In this document: one piece after another, positions 44,569-57,445 of the stretch
Layout of the letters: the number at the start of each line of letters is the position of its first letter
Numbering within the stretch: the first letter of the stretch is position 1
Assembly (NCBI GenBank): GCA_963920765.1
Contig: OY987250.1
Span: forward strand, 13,756,409-13,820,408
Origin: Ulota crispa
Taxonomy: Eukaryota > Streptophyta > Bryopsida > Orthotrichales > Orthotrichaceae
Length of the DNA stretch: 64,000 nucleotides
Direction of reading: 5' to 3'
Position numbers and translations under genes: made by a program
Notes under the pieces: model-generated
The model's input: only the letters and a program-made list of their open reading frames with translations
Databases searched by the model: none
Told to the model about the DNA's origin: nothing

Positions 44569-47500
44569 TTAGATGTGCAGCGATGTCTCCAACGAAGCTT
44601 GTGAAGACGTGGCACTGGGCAGGCTGGCCGGAGTGGCAGCCGGGTCCGACGCAGCTGCAAGCCCTTGCAGCAACTTGATCACCTCTGCTATGTCGTCCAA
44701 GTAGTACTTGGCCTTGCTCGGCTTCTGGCCCACGGTACACGCGAACACCTCGGCTAGCCCGGAGCGACCGGTGACCGTGGCAATGCTCTCAAACATGTCT
44801 TCGTCAGAGCGGTCGTCACCCACACACAACACCAAATCTGGAGCCGCGTTCTTCAAGGCCATCATCGCCAGGAGCTCTTCCACCACCACGCCTTTGCTCA
44901 CACCCTGCACAACAAAGCCCAACCTCTTTAATACGGAGTATCACACATGCTAAGAAACGGATGTACAGTGATGCTTCGATATGGTCAACCTTTGTAAGTG
45001 AAACATTTGGATGGTGTCAAGGTCCCACTCTCTTTTTTGTGTTCTAGGTCCGGTTAAATGGAGCGTTTGTTTGCGGTCAATGCTTGGATATGATCAACCT
45101 CTTTTTCTTGCCCATGGCATTAACATTATCCGAGCATCACTTTACCTAGTTCAAAACTTCTCACTAGATCCCACTTTGGTTGGGTCATAACAAGTTGCAT
45201 ACGGATTGGATAATACGGAGTTTGACCACATGTGAAAACAACTTCTACACCACCTTCCAGCCCAATCCCAAGTTCCTTCTATAATATCACTTTGATATGG
45301 AAAACCCCACGCTGACGTGGCTGTCAGCTTTCTACATTCAGGGAGGTTACTCTTTGAAAATTCAAGGCTCTCCGTGAGAGACAAGTGTATTTGAATGCGG
45401 ATTTGAATGTACCTGACGTGTTTTTCTTTTTTTTGCATTTAAACTCACCTTATCAGAATCTATTTTCCTACTGTGGTGAATAGAAAACACCCTACAATAT
45501 TTGTATAGTGCATGACACTTGTAGCCAACAACTACTGCCGCAACAAGAAATACTAAAGCACTGACGCATATGCCTATGAACTCAAAAGCAATTCCATCAG
45601 TAAGAAGAACAAAATCCAGATTTCATCATATTGGTCTAAGATTTTTAATAGCCCTTTTTTTTGACAAAGCAGTATACTAGCCACTTAAATTCAAGAGTTG
45701 TTGCTTACAAGCATCAAGCACTGTAAACATTCTAAAAACATTTTAATTGCCATCTTATATATATACACGCAATTTCTGATCTGTAAATTTGAAAAATATA
45801 ATCCACTCTACAGTGTCTCTGACCTAGTCTTTTTACATTTTACTGTTACATAAGTAGTAGTGTGAGTGTATGGAGACTAACCTGAGGTTTCACTTCAACA
45901 ATGTGCACCCCACTCTTCACAGACACGGGCTGGTTAGCGAGAACACTCTCCAGATGATCCAGCAGCTCCTTCGCTTGCCACGCCCCAAAATCAGGATCTG
46001 CGTCACGGTGATGCCAAACCATGGCGCTCTCTTTCCACTCGATGTACGAGCCATCGGTGCTCTCTGTGTATTGCTGCATCACCGGCTCCACGATCTCCTT
46101 CCACTCAAAGTTCAACAAAGGCCCATCCAGCTCCTCCCTTTGATATCTGCACGTTGCCCACTCGGAATCCACGTGCCACCTGCCCATCCAAAAGTACATT
46201 TAATCCAGTTTTTTCAACATATATCACAAAACCTCTATCTGTCGCCTAATCCCAACAAGCCCAATTAGAGCCTCAAGTTTCATTCAAAACAGTGTTACGT
46301 AGGTCACATGGGGTCTTCCTCTCTTCCATATATTTTATCAACTACAAGATATGCTCCACTTCAATTCTGGTGATGTAAAAGTTGACCCTATTTGAAACGT
46401 GTGTATGATTGACGGAATTGGACGTTTTCAAACCATGAACTCTTGGTGCTTAATCCTTTAACCCCTAAATGCCCACGGTATCAAATTTCAGTGTTGAAAA
46501 CACCCAAATTGGGTGCCGTGGGCATTTAGGGGTTAATGTCCATATTCTTGGATGTACAAACGGCAACGGTTTGGCTTTTCTGAGTGAGTGGACAATATCA
46601 AGGCACTGACAAAAGCAAATTCTAGAACAACGTTTACAAATCCAACCGTATCAACAGATGCATTGGATTGGCTGTTTTCGGGCGTTGAGACTGATCTACC
46701 ATCTATTTTCAAGAGATTTTTTTGATTCAAGCTGTGTATAAATGCACATTGACACATTTATGAACTGTCAAAGGGTTAAAGGGAGCAGGTAGCAAAAACA
46801 AAGGATATGCATCCCTGAGTTTTGAAAAGTACCTGTAAAAGTAGCCATGCTCAGCAGCGAGACCGAGTCGTTCACACGAGGAGAAGCATTCATTCAAAAT
46901 ATCGCGAGGACGACCACTGACAATGACGACGAAGTTTTTAGGATCACTGCAGAGAGTATTCAAGATGGCCAGCACCTCAGGACTAGGAATGGGGTTATTA
47001 ATAGAAGCCTGCGGGATCATGGTCCCATCATAATCCAACAAAATAGCCCGGCTGCTACTCTTCTTATACGCCGACACAATCAAATCCGTCCGAAGCCTCC
47101 GGAAATCAGGATCCAGAGCCACAACTCGAAATCCTAAGCCAAAGCCAATGCCGTAGCACCTCCGCCGAGCATGGCCTTTGCAAGTCCGCTCCAGATCCGT
47201 CATGAAACTACGAGCCCAGTAGCCCACGTCATGCGTGCTCACATACCGAAAGTGCTTCTCATGCCGCAAGTGTTGCTCAATATCCGGCAACGTGATCGCC
47301 ATATTCATAGCCTCAGCTAAAGCTTCGATGTTCCAGGGGTTAACTCTGATGGCGCCACTTAATGAAGGAGAGCATCCTATGAACTCTGAGACAATGAGCA
47401 TGCTTTTCTTCAAAGGCACAGGACTAGGACCAGGGTGCAGTTGTGCATCAAGCTCAGGACTTCCTTGTCTGCAAGCAATGTACTCATACGGAATCAAATT

Positions 47501-48784
47501 CATCCCGTCTCTGACTGCAGTCACCACGCAGCACTCGGCAATGGTGTAGAAGGCGATGCGTTCGTATAACGGCACATGTCTCTCCAGCAGCACCACGGGG
47601 AGGTAACCCTCGGCAGGATTTCCAAACTCGTCGTTGATCCTCTGAGCTATGGTGTACGCCTCGTTCTGTAGATCTTCGATGTCACGGCCACGCCCGCGAG
47701 CAGGATTGGCGATCTGCACCAGCACCACACGGTTTCGCAGCTTGGGATGCATGCGCAGGAGCTGCTCCAGAGCCAAAAACTTCAACCCAATGCCCTTGAA
47801 GATGTCCATGTCGTCTACTCCGAGCAACACCGTGCGGTTTTTGAACTCAGTTTGCAGCTCGGAGATTCGCCACTCGGTGTCCGCGAGCCGTAGCCCTGCG
47901 TTCAGCTGCTCCATGTGGATCCCGACTGGCAGTATCTTGATCCCGACTGTGCGTCCGTAATACTCCAAGCCAATGTAGCCCCGTTTGGACTCGTATTCTA
48001 ACCCTAGCATTCGGCTGCAGCACGAGAGGAAATGGCGGGCGTAGTCGAAGGTATGGAATCCGATCAGATCGGCGTTTAACAGTGCTCGGAGAATCTCGTC
48101 TCGCACTGGTAATGTGCGGTAGATCTCCGACGACGGAAATGGACTGTGCAGGAAAAACCCTAGCCTGACCTTGTTGAAGCGCTTGCGTAAAAACGTCGGC
48201 AGCACCATGAGGTGGTAATCGTGGATCCAGACGTAATCGTCGTCCGGGCTGATCACCTCCATGACTTTGTCCGCGAAGATCTTGTTCACGGACACGTACG
48301 CTTGCCAGAACGAGCGGTTGAAACGGCCGCCGTGCTCCGGGCTGAGCGGTAGCATGTAGTGGAACAGCGGCCACAGCATCTGCTTGCAGAATCCGTGGTA
48401 GAATCGAGTGCGTACCTCCAGCGGGATGAACGCCGGGACGCAATTGAAATTTTCTAAGAGCGTTGCCGCCACTTCGTCTTGCTCGCTGTCCTCGACTTCT
48501 ACCTTGAGACATCCGATGTAAATCACCTCCATGTCCTTGGGAAGTCCTTCCTTGAGCTGCAACGCGAGCGAGTCCTCGTCCCACGTGAACGTCCATCCTT
48601 GCTCGTCCGGACCGCGCGTCGCCGTCAATGGCAGCATATGGCCGACGATGAGCATTCGGTAGTCGTTGTCATCACAAGCAGCCGTTATCGCTTCGACAAA
48701 ATCGTCTCGAGAGTCTTTCGTCACGGGCGTGCGATGATTATTACTATTGTTACTATTATACTCCCGGCTCTCTCCTTCCGCCAT
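44569..48784 (-). CDS. TPS: Class II trehalose-6-phosphate synthase/phosphatase-like protein, three exons
   Basis: Exons on the minus strand are 48784-46833, 46179-45882 and 44904-44569, with GT-AG junctions in phase. They give 861 residues, normal for plant class II TPS (TPS5-11), which typically have this two-intron plan. A GT20 glycosyltransferase domain runs from about 45 to 530 (HDYHLMVLPTFLRKRFN at 188, GFFLHSPFPSSE at 209). It is followed by a HAD phosphatase domain with LDYDGT (584-588), VIVSGR, GVSKG and GDDRSDEDMF (779-788). The substrate-loop motif reads GVDDMDIFKG (322-331), where active synthases have an arginine. Class II proteins mostly lack proven synthase activity and act in trehalose-6-phosphate/SnRK1 signalling. 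The ATG at 48784 is the first in frame. The N-terminus lacks the SYTNLLDLASG motif usual in the class. Intron 1 holds a 71-bp TTAA element. Intron 2 holds nothing recognised. Confidence 0.95.
46462..46532. mobile_element. 71-bp palindromic TTAA element in TPS intron 1
   Basis: TTAA (46458-46461), CCCCTAAATGCCCACGG, CCGTGGGCATTTAGGGG and TTAA (46533-46536). The ends are perfect inverses and nearly the whole element is two facing termini. Its ends match elements A and B more closely than the C type does. AACACCCAAATTGGGTGCC in its centre also occurs at 435-453. Confidence 0.9.
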
Positions 48785-49800
48785 GACGATCAAACTATTG
48801 CAAAACAAAACCTATTGCGAGCAAAAACACAATCAATCCCCCTTCCCTACCACATCGCTAGGGTTACATAAAGCAAGCTCCTCGTGAATGGCTCCGCTGT
48901 CAGATCTTGCACCACAACAACGGCGCTTTCATTCACGCCAGGCATTATTCAACCACGCGAGGATGATGACGACGACGACGATAACACTCGTTCTCTCGCG
49001 TAACTGTCAACCAAAAAATCTGCGAGAAAGCACAAAAAATGTTACGCTCAGAACAAATATCTTCGCGGCACTTTTCTCTTAAAAAAATGTTGAATCCTTC
49101 GACTGCAGACATGTCCTGCCAGTGTTTAGAATTTGGAAACATTCAGAAAACAACCATCGCCAAACGCTTTGAAACAAACAAAAAATGCAAAAGAATCTGT
49201 TGCTCACCCTCATGATCTTGTTGCATTCGGTGCTCCGAATTGCGTTCCGACAGAAGGAAATGTTTCCGCGCACGCTGGATCTGCCACGGCGAGATTGTTG
49301 CCAACATCCCGTCTTCACCACAAACGTCAAATCCGATGGGGAATCCTTGCGAGGCAACGAAAGAACTTTGCCACGCTCATTTGCCTTCAGTAGGGCTACC
49401 CACCACCATCAACGGCCCTCTCCCGGGTCCGCAGTGTGAATCGAGAGTTTTCTATACCCCTTTCTCTTCCATTCGCTGTGTGAATAGAGAAATTTTGGAT
49501 CCCCTTTCTTTATCAGAACGCGGTTCGCTTGGTTCCCGATGATCGTCAGGTGTGCCAGATTCGTCAGAACCTTTTGACGCCATTTTCGCACCCTCGCTCC
49601 CCGCTTTATTAAGGTGGGAACTAAGTTCTCGACGTTCTCTGAGTTCTCTGTGGGAAGGAAGGGGATCTCTCTGCGTCCTCATATATCGGGGAGTACGGGG
49701 AACGTGGTTCCCGGATTCGGGGAATTTCGGTGTTTACTGGTCCAGCATGGTGGAGCTGACGGGGACGTGTCCTGAGGGTGCCAACGTTTAATCATTTAAT
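48785..49800 (-). promoter_or_regulatory. TPS 5' leader and promoter region
   Basis: This DNA is GC-richer than the surroundings and free of repeats. Several short minus-strand frames (49357-49079 with 92 residues, 49142-48945 with 65) could be upstream ORFs in a long leader, since class II TPS transcripts often carry upstream ORFs, but nothing proves they are transcribed. A TATATATCGG-like sequence near 49680-49690 is a possible core promoter. Confidence 0.4.
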
Positions 49801-50203
49801 CATTTATTTTGTTGATTTTAAAGGGCTAGGCTCGACATTTTGTGATATTTTTTAAATTTTGAGGCTGTGGGAAAACGAAAGATTTTGTTGAGATTTTTTT
49901 TTAGAAGGTCAACAGTTGCTCTTTGAATTGTTTATGTTATCTTGTAAAGGAGGATCTGCCGTGTCAGCAGGATGTGTCACCTACCAATCTTTCAGTGCTT
50001 CTTTTAACAGTAAATGTAAAGGATAGTATGGGGCCTAAACAGTTGTTTGACAATTTTTATTCTTGAATACTGTCAGTTGAAAGAAAATGGAATCTATTTT
50101 TCCTGTTTATTTTAAATAACCAACGAGTGGGTGGTTTCAGCTGGTGATCACCATGGGCAAATTTCAATGCTGACCTGGAATTCCGAAACCCAGTAATATC
50201 AAG

Positions 50204-50520
50204 GGAAATTTTCATGAATACCCACGAAGTTTGCAATAATTTCATATATACCCCTGCTTTTTCAGAAATTTCACAAATATCTCTAAACCAAAAAAACTCA
50301 AGCGTTTTTTTGTTATTGTACATGCCACTTCTCTTCTTTTTTTGTGCACACACATATCAAAAAAGTAGTGTGCGCACAGAGGGAGAAGGAAAAATGGCAT
50401 GCACAACAAAAATAAACACTTTAATTTTTTTGGTCCAGGGGTATTTGTGAAATTTCTGAAAAAGCAAGGGTATCCATGAAATTATTGCAAACTTCATGGG
50501 TATCCATGAAATTTTCCTTT
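50204..50520. mobile_element. M3 MITE, 317 bp
   Basis: GGGAAATTTTCATGAATACC and GGTATCCATGAAATTTTCCT are the ends. Nearly identical 8-bp flanks (AATATCAA and TATATCAA) suggest a target duplication. The orientation and body agree with 3309-3633. Confidence 0.8.
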
Positions 50521-50589
50521 ATATCAAATAAGGGCCGCTTTATACTAGGAGTCAAGGTCATGAAAACTTCAGGATGACGCTATTTGGTG

Positions 50590-50860
50590 AGTATAGAATG
50601 GTGACCTTGTGAGCGGTGAGCCAAGATATGGTGAGTAGGAACCAAATTTGAGCTCAAAAACGATGAAAATTTAAAATAAATAAATAAGCAAATAAATAAA
50701 TAAATAAATAAGGATAGAAGTTTAAAATGCATAATCATAGGGTTTTATGTACACAATTATAGGTGAAATTGAGTACTTTAACAACAAAAAACACTAGGCT
50801 CAGGACTCACAACTCATGGATCCCGCTCACAATACAGCATTCTTCAAAAATTTGAGGTCA
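50590..50860. repeat. Dispersed repeat shared with 60780-61110
   Basis: TTTGAGCTCAAAAA, CACAATTATAGGTGAAAT and AACTCATGGATCCC recur in diverged form at 60940-61100. An ATAAATAAATAA microsatellite (50670-50712) is embedded. It has no coding potential. Confidence 0.5.
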
Positions 50861-53332
50861 TTTTAACCAAAATATTAGCCCAAATGGCTTGTAAAATGAT
50901 CTCAAACACAAGGTTAGTGTATTGCACATATGTTAATGTGGGGCCAAGGTGAAATTTTTTTCACTTGCCACAAAAATGTAAGAGTTTAGATATTCATCAA
51001 AAGATTGAATTAGGAAACTTTGAATTCACTTTTGGATTCAAACTTTCAAAGACCTTAGTATAGTTTAGAACCACAAAGGAGGATACAACATAACATTGCC
51101 AAAATAGGAGGCAAATGATAACTTTTCCCTTGTTTATAATCAATGTTGAGCTTTTTCACCCTAGCCCCACATCAATGTAGATGCAGTAAACATAGTCCCC
51201 AACACTATTATAATATGAGTACAATGGGGGGCATTCTCTTGTGTGTAAAGGCTTCAAGGCCAAAAAGTTGAGGCACTAGTGATAACTTTGAAAATTTCAA
51301 GAGAAAAGGGATGAAAAAAAAGGGCCAAGTAGAGATGTTGATGTTTTCATTTCATCCTATAGTGTTGGCTATCTCAAAAGAATGTTTTTTATCCAAACAA
51401 TCATATACTAATAGAATCTAAAAACGGCCTCAAAGTCAAGGATTGGCTTCCCATTTTTTAAGGACCCAATTTTTGAAATTTGGGTTGTGTCATATGTTGT
51501 TTTTTAAATACTAATATTTGTTCAGAATTTTTTACCTTAATCCTTAGTATAAAGGCCTTGAGACCATTTTCAAAAAATTAACCAATGAGATGCTAGCATT
51601 GGGAATATCAAGCATTGAAAACTAACCTCAAATTGTAGTATGTGTATAATTTTCCATAGTTTAAAAAATTCCTCTCTTTTTTGTCCTTTTTGGTGTATTT
51701 ATTATGATTTGTCAATTTTCACTTACAATTCCTATCATTTTGTTGAAAGTGATTTTCAAAGGATTTGTTCAAATGGTGATTTGGTATTCTACATATTTTC
51801 AAAATATTTGGATTTCTAAAAAAAGTGATAAATTTAATTTATTGTGGTTCTATGTTTCCTCAAATACATGTAGCTTTGTTGCCACATAAAATAGTAGTGA
51901 AGAGCGCTTGGATCAATTCAAGGTGCAATCATACAATGAACCAATTATAGCAATGAGGAAGGAAAACCTAACCCTTGCAAACACACACTACTTATAGAGA
52001 GAACCCTAATTTTGAATTAGTCAAATTTGAAGTAGCTAGAATCCAAATTTGGATCTCATATACATTAGCAACAAATTTGATAAATATTTTTTGTTCCAAA
52101 AGAGAACTTTTGATCTAAAAGCCACCAAATAAACAACACAACATTCATTCCTAAACATGTAAATGAGGTCAAAGTTAAAGATCTCAGTGAGTCTTAATTA
52201 AATTCCATACATCCAATTTCACATTTGATTTCACAATTTCAAGTCTAGCTTTACTTGTGGTTTCTTTTTCGAACATCAATTTTCTATTAATATTTGAAAA
52301 AACATTTTTAGGAGGATATGCTACACCAATTTGTTGATTCTACCTATTTTATGTCTAATTAACTAACATGGATTTATTGCAACTTGGATTACAACGTCAT
52401 AATTTGGCTTAAATTTTGAAATGATAGTTGTACATTATTGAAGATCTTCATTACATTTTGATCTCTTAATTTTTATCACCATTCAAAATCGTGCTTAAGT
52501 ACCATCTTCATCTTTTGATTCAAAACTTGTAAATTCCAGGAATCAAAATTGGATAGGTAGGATGAATATTTGAAATATGGATTTGAAATTGTTTATTTTT
52601 AATGTCAAAACCAGCCAATTAACATGCAAAACTTGAATCATTATAGCAACTAGTTACAAGGACAAGAACATAAATACTATCTGTAGTTTGGCATCTTTTT
52701 TTAGGACCACCTCTTTTAATTTGCTTTCTTGCTCTTTATTTTTTTTCAAAATAAGAGTTTTTAGCTCATCAAAGCTACAATTGTAGTGTTTTATCCTAAA
52801 TGAATATGTATCTTAATCAACATTTGAAAACCTAAATCAAATTCTAATCTTGGCATCCTCTAATGAAGAGAAAATTTTGATGGATATCAAAATCAACATC
52901 GCAAAATCCAGTACTAACAATCAACATCGCAAAATCCAGTACTAACAATTGTATAAGTCTTAAGCAAACCGTTTTTGACAAGAAATACATGTGAAGGCCA
53001 TTGTGGGCAAGATATTTTTGACAAGAGATACAAATGTAGAGAAACAAAAAAACTCCAAAAAATTCATCAAGAAGAACAAGAGTAACATTAACAATCAAAA
53101 AAGGATGAGCACCAAAACACATTTTTTTGTATTCTCGAAGTGCATTATAAAAAACACACCTTACATGAATAGGTTGGGGTTAGTTTGGATGATTTATAGG
53201 GTTTTATGAAAAAAAATCCAAATCAAGTAATCCAAATCAACATTAGAATACTCATTTGTAAAGTGTTGTTATGTACTAAATATCTTTACATTCTAAAAAT
53301 GATAAAAGATGGAAAGTGATTGATTCATTAGG
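50861..53332. other. Intergenic, nothing recognised except a 28-bp tandem pair
   Basis: AT-rich DNA without a recognisable gene. At 52892-52947 the unit ATCAACATCGCAAAATCCAG plus CTAACA-type tail (28 bp) is present twice in exact tandem, a recent slip or duplication. The short frames here have no support. Confidence 0.45.
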
Positions 53333-53476
53333 AAAAATATGGGGCCCTAATAAGACCCTGAGTGTGCGGGGTCCTTAGCCATGGGAACCCAGTTCCCAAT
53401 AAAATCATGCATAGGCTGATGGGGCATCATCGATGCTACGTCAGCTTTTTTGAATTTTTGAATTTTAAAAAAAATC

Positions 53477-53507
<31 letters not shown>

Positions 53508-53650
53508 TTTTTTTCTAAGACTTTTTTTTTTGATTTTTTCAATTAATTTTTTCTGGCCATCAGCAAGGGCTAGTTCCCCACATCAGGAACCAAAAAAATG
53601 GGGGGCTGGATTTGTTTTTAAAAGCCTTCTTTAGGCCCCATATTTTTCGT
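53333..53650. mobile_element. MITE with AAAAATATGGGGCC ends
   Basis: GAAAAATATGGGGCCCTAAT at the left and CTTTAGGCCCCATATTTTTC at the right are inverses. The interior has CATGGGAACCCAGTTCCC and a 24-A run. It is non-coding. Confidence 0.75.
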
Positions 53651-53996
53651 AATATATTGCATATATATGTAGAAACAAAATACTCATATATATATTTGTT
53701 AAGATCAGATTGAAAAAGTATTATTTTTACGTTTGATATATATTAAAGATGTGCAAAAGCCAGACATTGCAATTAAAAGACATGTTTACAATTGCAAGAA
53801 CACCACACAAATATCAAACTTATTTGAATGATTTGTGTGGTGTGATGTTGAAGAACATAGAATATGTGATGGTTATACCATCTTTTTAACATAAAAATAG
53901 TAAAAGCTTTTCATTCAACATAATTCATGTAGAAAAACACGTTAATATTATTAAATTTATGGTTTTTCATTTATGAATCATTGCTCTTTAATTTAA

Positions 53997-54345
53997 CCCC
54001 TAAACGTTGGCACGGACGAAAAATGTCTGTTGCCTTCGAAAAAAAACTCTATATCCCAAAAAAAGATCGATTTTGATCTAATTTTTTTTCAAAAGTGATC
54101 ATAAAAGCGTAGTGCATCATGGAAGGCAAAAATTTTCCTCTTGAGATACATTCATTTTATTTTGTAACCTAAATTGTGATATATGGTGTTAGCTCCCAAG
54201 CTGCCCTTCTTGCAATTTTCATGAGGCCACCATGCACTATTGACTTTTCAAACTTTTTGAAGCAATACTACTGGTGCCCATGTGCAAAACATTGTAGAAT
54301 GCTATAGGCAAGGCAAGCCACGGTGATCCATTTGTCCTTTAAGGG
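53997..54345. mobile_element. TTAA-family element, 349 bp
   Basis: TTAA (53993-53996), CCCCTAAACGTTGGC; TTTGTCCTTTAAGGG, TTAA (54346-54349). The interior is unlike the other copies, so only the ends unite it with the family. Confidence 0.65.
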
Positions 54346-54601
54346 TTAAGAAGCAACGTACACTTCATTAAAAGCTAGCAGAATTTTGGATGCTCTCTAC
54401 CTTTGGTTTTCTTATAAACAAAAATACACAATCTTTATAGGAAAATATAAAAATGTCCCTCAATTCTTTCAAAATATCAAATGTACCCCTATTTTCTTTG
54501 AAATATCAAAATTACCCTTGGCTTTGTGGAGGAATATCAAATAAATTCCTAGTTATCTTTGAGAATATCTTTAATTTCCCTAATTTTTTGTGCCTCTTTA
54601 A

Positions 54602-55512
54602 CCCCTAAAATTCTTTTATGTTTAGAGGCCCAAAACTGCTTCAAAACATTTGTCCCCAAACTAGGGTCAAAATATTCATTGAAACTTATTTTTTCACAAA
54701 TCCAACCGTAGGATCCTTTAGTTGACTTGCACAACTACATTGTCCCAAATTTTTTGAATGAACATCCCCACCAATTACAAGATCAATGTGCCCAAACTTC
54801 AAAATGTAGGCTTTTCTAATCCTTCTAGAAGGTGAAGTTTTGTTTTTCAAACTTTTTAGAGAAAAACACGTATGTTGTATTTCTTATACAATTTTGCAAT
54901 TTTTTGGAAAATGGGTTGAAAGCATATATAAAAAAATTTAACCAAAAAACACTTTGGATTCATTTTTAGAAAAATTGTAAAGTGAAAGGTATTGATGAAT
55001 GAAAGATGTAATTTATATGCTAATAAATTTTGGAAGAATTTGAAATTTTTTAATCCCAATGGTGAGAATACTCTAACAGACAATCAATAACTTTAGTTTC
55101 CATTTTCATTTGAAAATTTTCAAAATTGAGAGTAAAAGATAACTTTATATGTTTTTTCTACCCTCTTCCTACTTTCATTGCCCGCAAAAGAAAACTCCTT
55201 TTAACTCTGACCTCATTATTTGGAATTGAGTGATTCAATTTTTTTTGAGTAGGTATCAATCTATACAATTCTATAAAAAAAAAAATTAAAATTTAGAATA
55301 TATTTCTTGCTGCTTGATTTGACATTGAAATTGAAAAAACCTTCTAACTTTTGCATTACTTATCGGAATGACATGAAATAAAGCTTCACATGTAGATTAT
55401 GATGAGTAGCATCCATTCTAAAAATTTCATGAAAAAATTCCAAATTATGAAGTCAATAGAGCCTGCCCGAGTTCTCACAAAGCCCAAAGTGGGCTCCTTG
55501 GGCCTTTAGGGG
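54602..55512. mobile_element. TTAA-family element, 911 bp
   Basis: TTAA (54598-54601), CCCCTAAAATTC; CTTGGGCCTTTAGGGG, TTAA (55513-55516). The interior resembles element C in order and wording (CAAATCCAACCGTAGGATC against AAATCCAACTGTAAGATC), so it is a diverged member of that subfamily. Confidence 0.8.
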
Positions 55513-55635
55513 TTAATGCATTTTTTTTAAATATCAAAATGACAACAAAAATTATTATATAATCATAAGAAGGGTTTTGACCATAATAGACTTACATGCA
55601 AACACCATATATAGAGCTTCAATGATGCTAAGGTG

Positions 55636-57033
55636 TGAGCGGCGAGCAATGAGCGTTGAGCGTAGAGCAGTGAGCAGTTGGATTTGAGTAGTGAAAATCC
55701 ACATTTTATTAAATAGAATAAACAATAAATAGTGAGGTTAAGCCAAAAATTAGTAATGAAAAATCGAATAAATTTGACAAATTACTAATTAAACTTGGAA
55801 GAACAGGGCTTTTATAAATTCATTTAATGTCCAAATAATATTTAAAAAGGTAAAAATTGTGAAATTATATTTTACGCACATGCAAAGAATTTTGGATTGG
55901 AAGAAAAATGAATTTTAGTCATCCATGTTCAAAAAACATTCATCCAATCATTCATCCAAGTATCATCCAACAAATGAGATAGTGACATGGAATTCAGGTG
56001 CATAATGTTTTTCTTTAACTTTTTCTTTTTTTCTTTTTTTCTTCTTTTCTTTTTTGCTAAAAAGTTGTTTTTTGTTTTTTATGCATTACTTTTTTGTATT
56101 CTAGGACTCCTCAAAATCTGGAGGCCCAATTTTGGTGGTTTTGGATGTTGTAAAGGCCTCTTGAGAATCCAAGGAGCACTTCTAAAAATGGTTTTTATTT
56201 ATTTATTTATTTTGGATCTTGTTTTAGTGTTCTAGGACCCTCCTTGGAATCTGGTGGCCCAATTTTGTGGGTTTGGATGTTGTAAAGTGCTCCTTGGACC
56301 TCCTCAAAACTTGGAGGCCCACTTTTGGTGAATTTGGATGTTGTAAAGTGCACCTCAAAATTTGAGGAGCACTTTACAACATCCAAATTCACCAAAAGTG
56401 GGCCTCTAGGTTTCGAGGAGGGTCCTAGATCACAAAAACGAGATCCAAAAATATATATATGTAGATACATATATTTTTTGAAGTGCTCCTCGGATTTTGA
56501 GGAGGCATGTACAACATCCAAAACCACCAAAATTGGGCCTCCAAGTTCTGAGGAGGGTCCAAGAACACAAAAACAAGATCCAAAAAAAAAAAAAAAAAAA
56601 AAAAAACTAGTTTTAGAAGTGCTTCTCGGATTCCAAGGAGGCCTTTACAACATCAAAAACCACCAAAATTGGGCCTCCAGATCTTGAGGAGGGTCCTAGA
56701 ACACAAAAACAAAATCTGTTGCATTGATTTGTATTTGTGATTTATCTTTTTAAACGGGTTTTTATCATATTTGTTGTCCTCTTTTCATTTACATTCATCC
56801 ATTTCAGTTTTCATTCATCCAATATGTTCTTTCATTTGTTTGTTTCAATGGATGAACTTCAATCATCATCCATTTTTTAAATTCATATAGTGATCACTTT
56901 TGTCTACTTACAATTATGTGAAACTCCCTAAAATATGATTTCAAATTTCAAATTTTCATGAAAAGTCTGCCCATCTCTCAACACCCACTGCTCAACGCTC
57001 AACGCTCAACGCTCATTGCTCCTTGCTCATAGT
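55636..57033. mobile_element. 1.4-kb foldback element with GAGCGTTGAGC ends
   Basis: The ends hold iterated TGAGC units: GAGCAATGAGCGTTGAGC at 55647 and the inverse GCTCAACGCTCATTGCTC at 57004. The core (56100-56720) contains several inverted modules of GGAGGCCCAATTTTGGTG with CAACATCCAAA, the same block up to five times in both orientations. It includes a 26-A run and has no gene. Shadow frames on both strands come from the palindromes. Confidence 0.75.
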
Positions 57034-57445
57034 TTAACAACCCTGTATAGAGCTTAAAGAGCTTGCTTCCAAGATTTGGCTTGCATTCAACTTACATCTA
57101 GTTTTTGTATTGTCCATAATCATCCAAATATTTACAAAAATTTGCAAAAAGAGGCACAAGAGAGTCTGGGATATTTTTATAATTCAAATAATACAATGGT
57201 GTATTTGATGTTTCATGGTATTTTTGATATTTCAAATGATGTAGGGGTGTATTTGATATTTTGAAAGAATTGAGGTGTATTTTTGATATTTTCCCATCTT
57301 TATACTACCTTTCATCCCATAAATCTTTGACTTAGTTTACTAAACATACGTCAATGTGGGGTCATGGCAGATAAGCTTAGGTGTTTTTCCAAACAAGGGT
57401 AATAGTAAGAATTGCCCCTTATTTTTTAGTTGTTCAATTGTATCC

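Noticed and set aside
47847-48596. 249-residue minus-strand frame and the plus-strand frames over the TPS exon
   Set aside because: They are shadows of the TPS coding frame, with Arg/Gly-rich translations typical of shifted reading of GC-rich codons.
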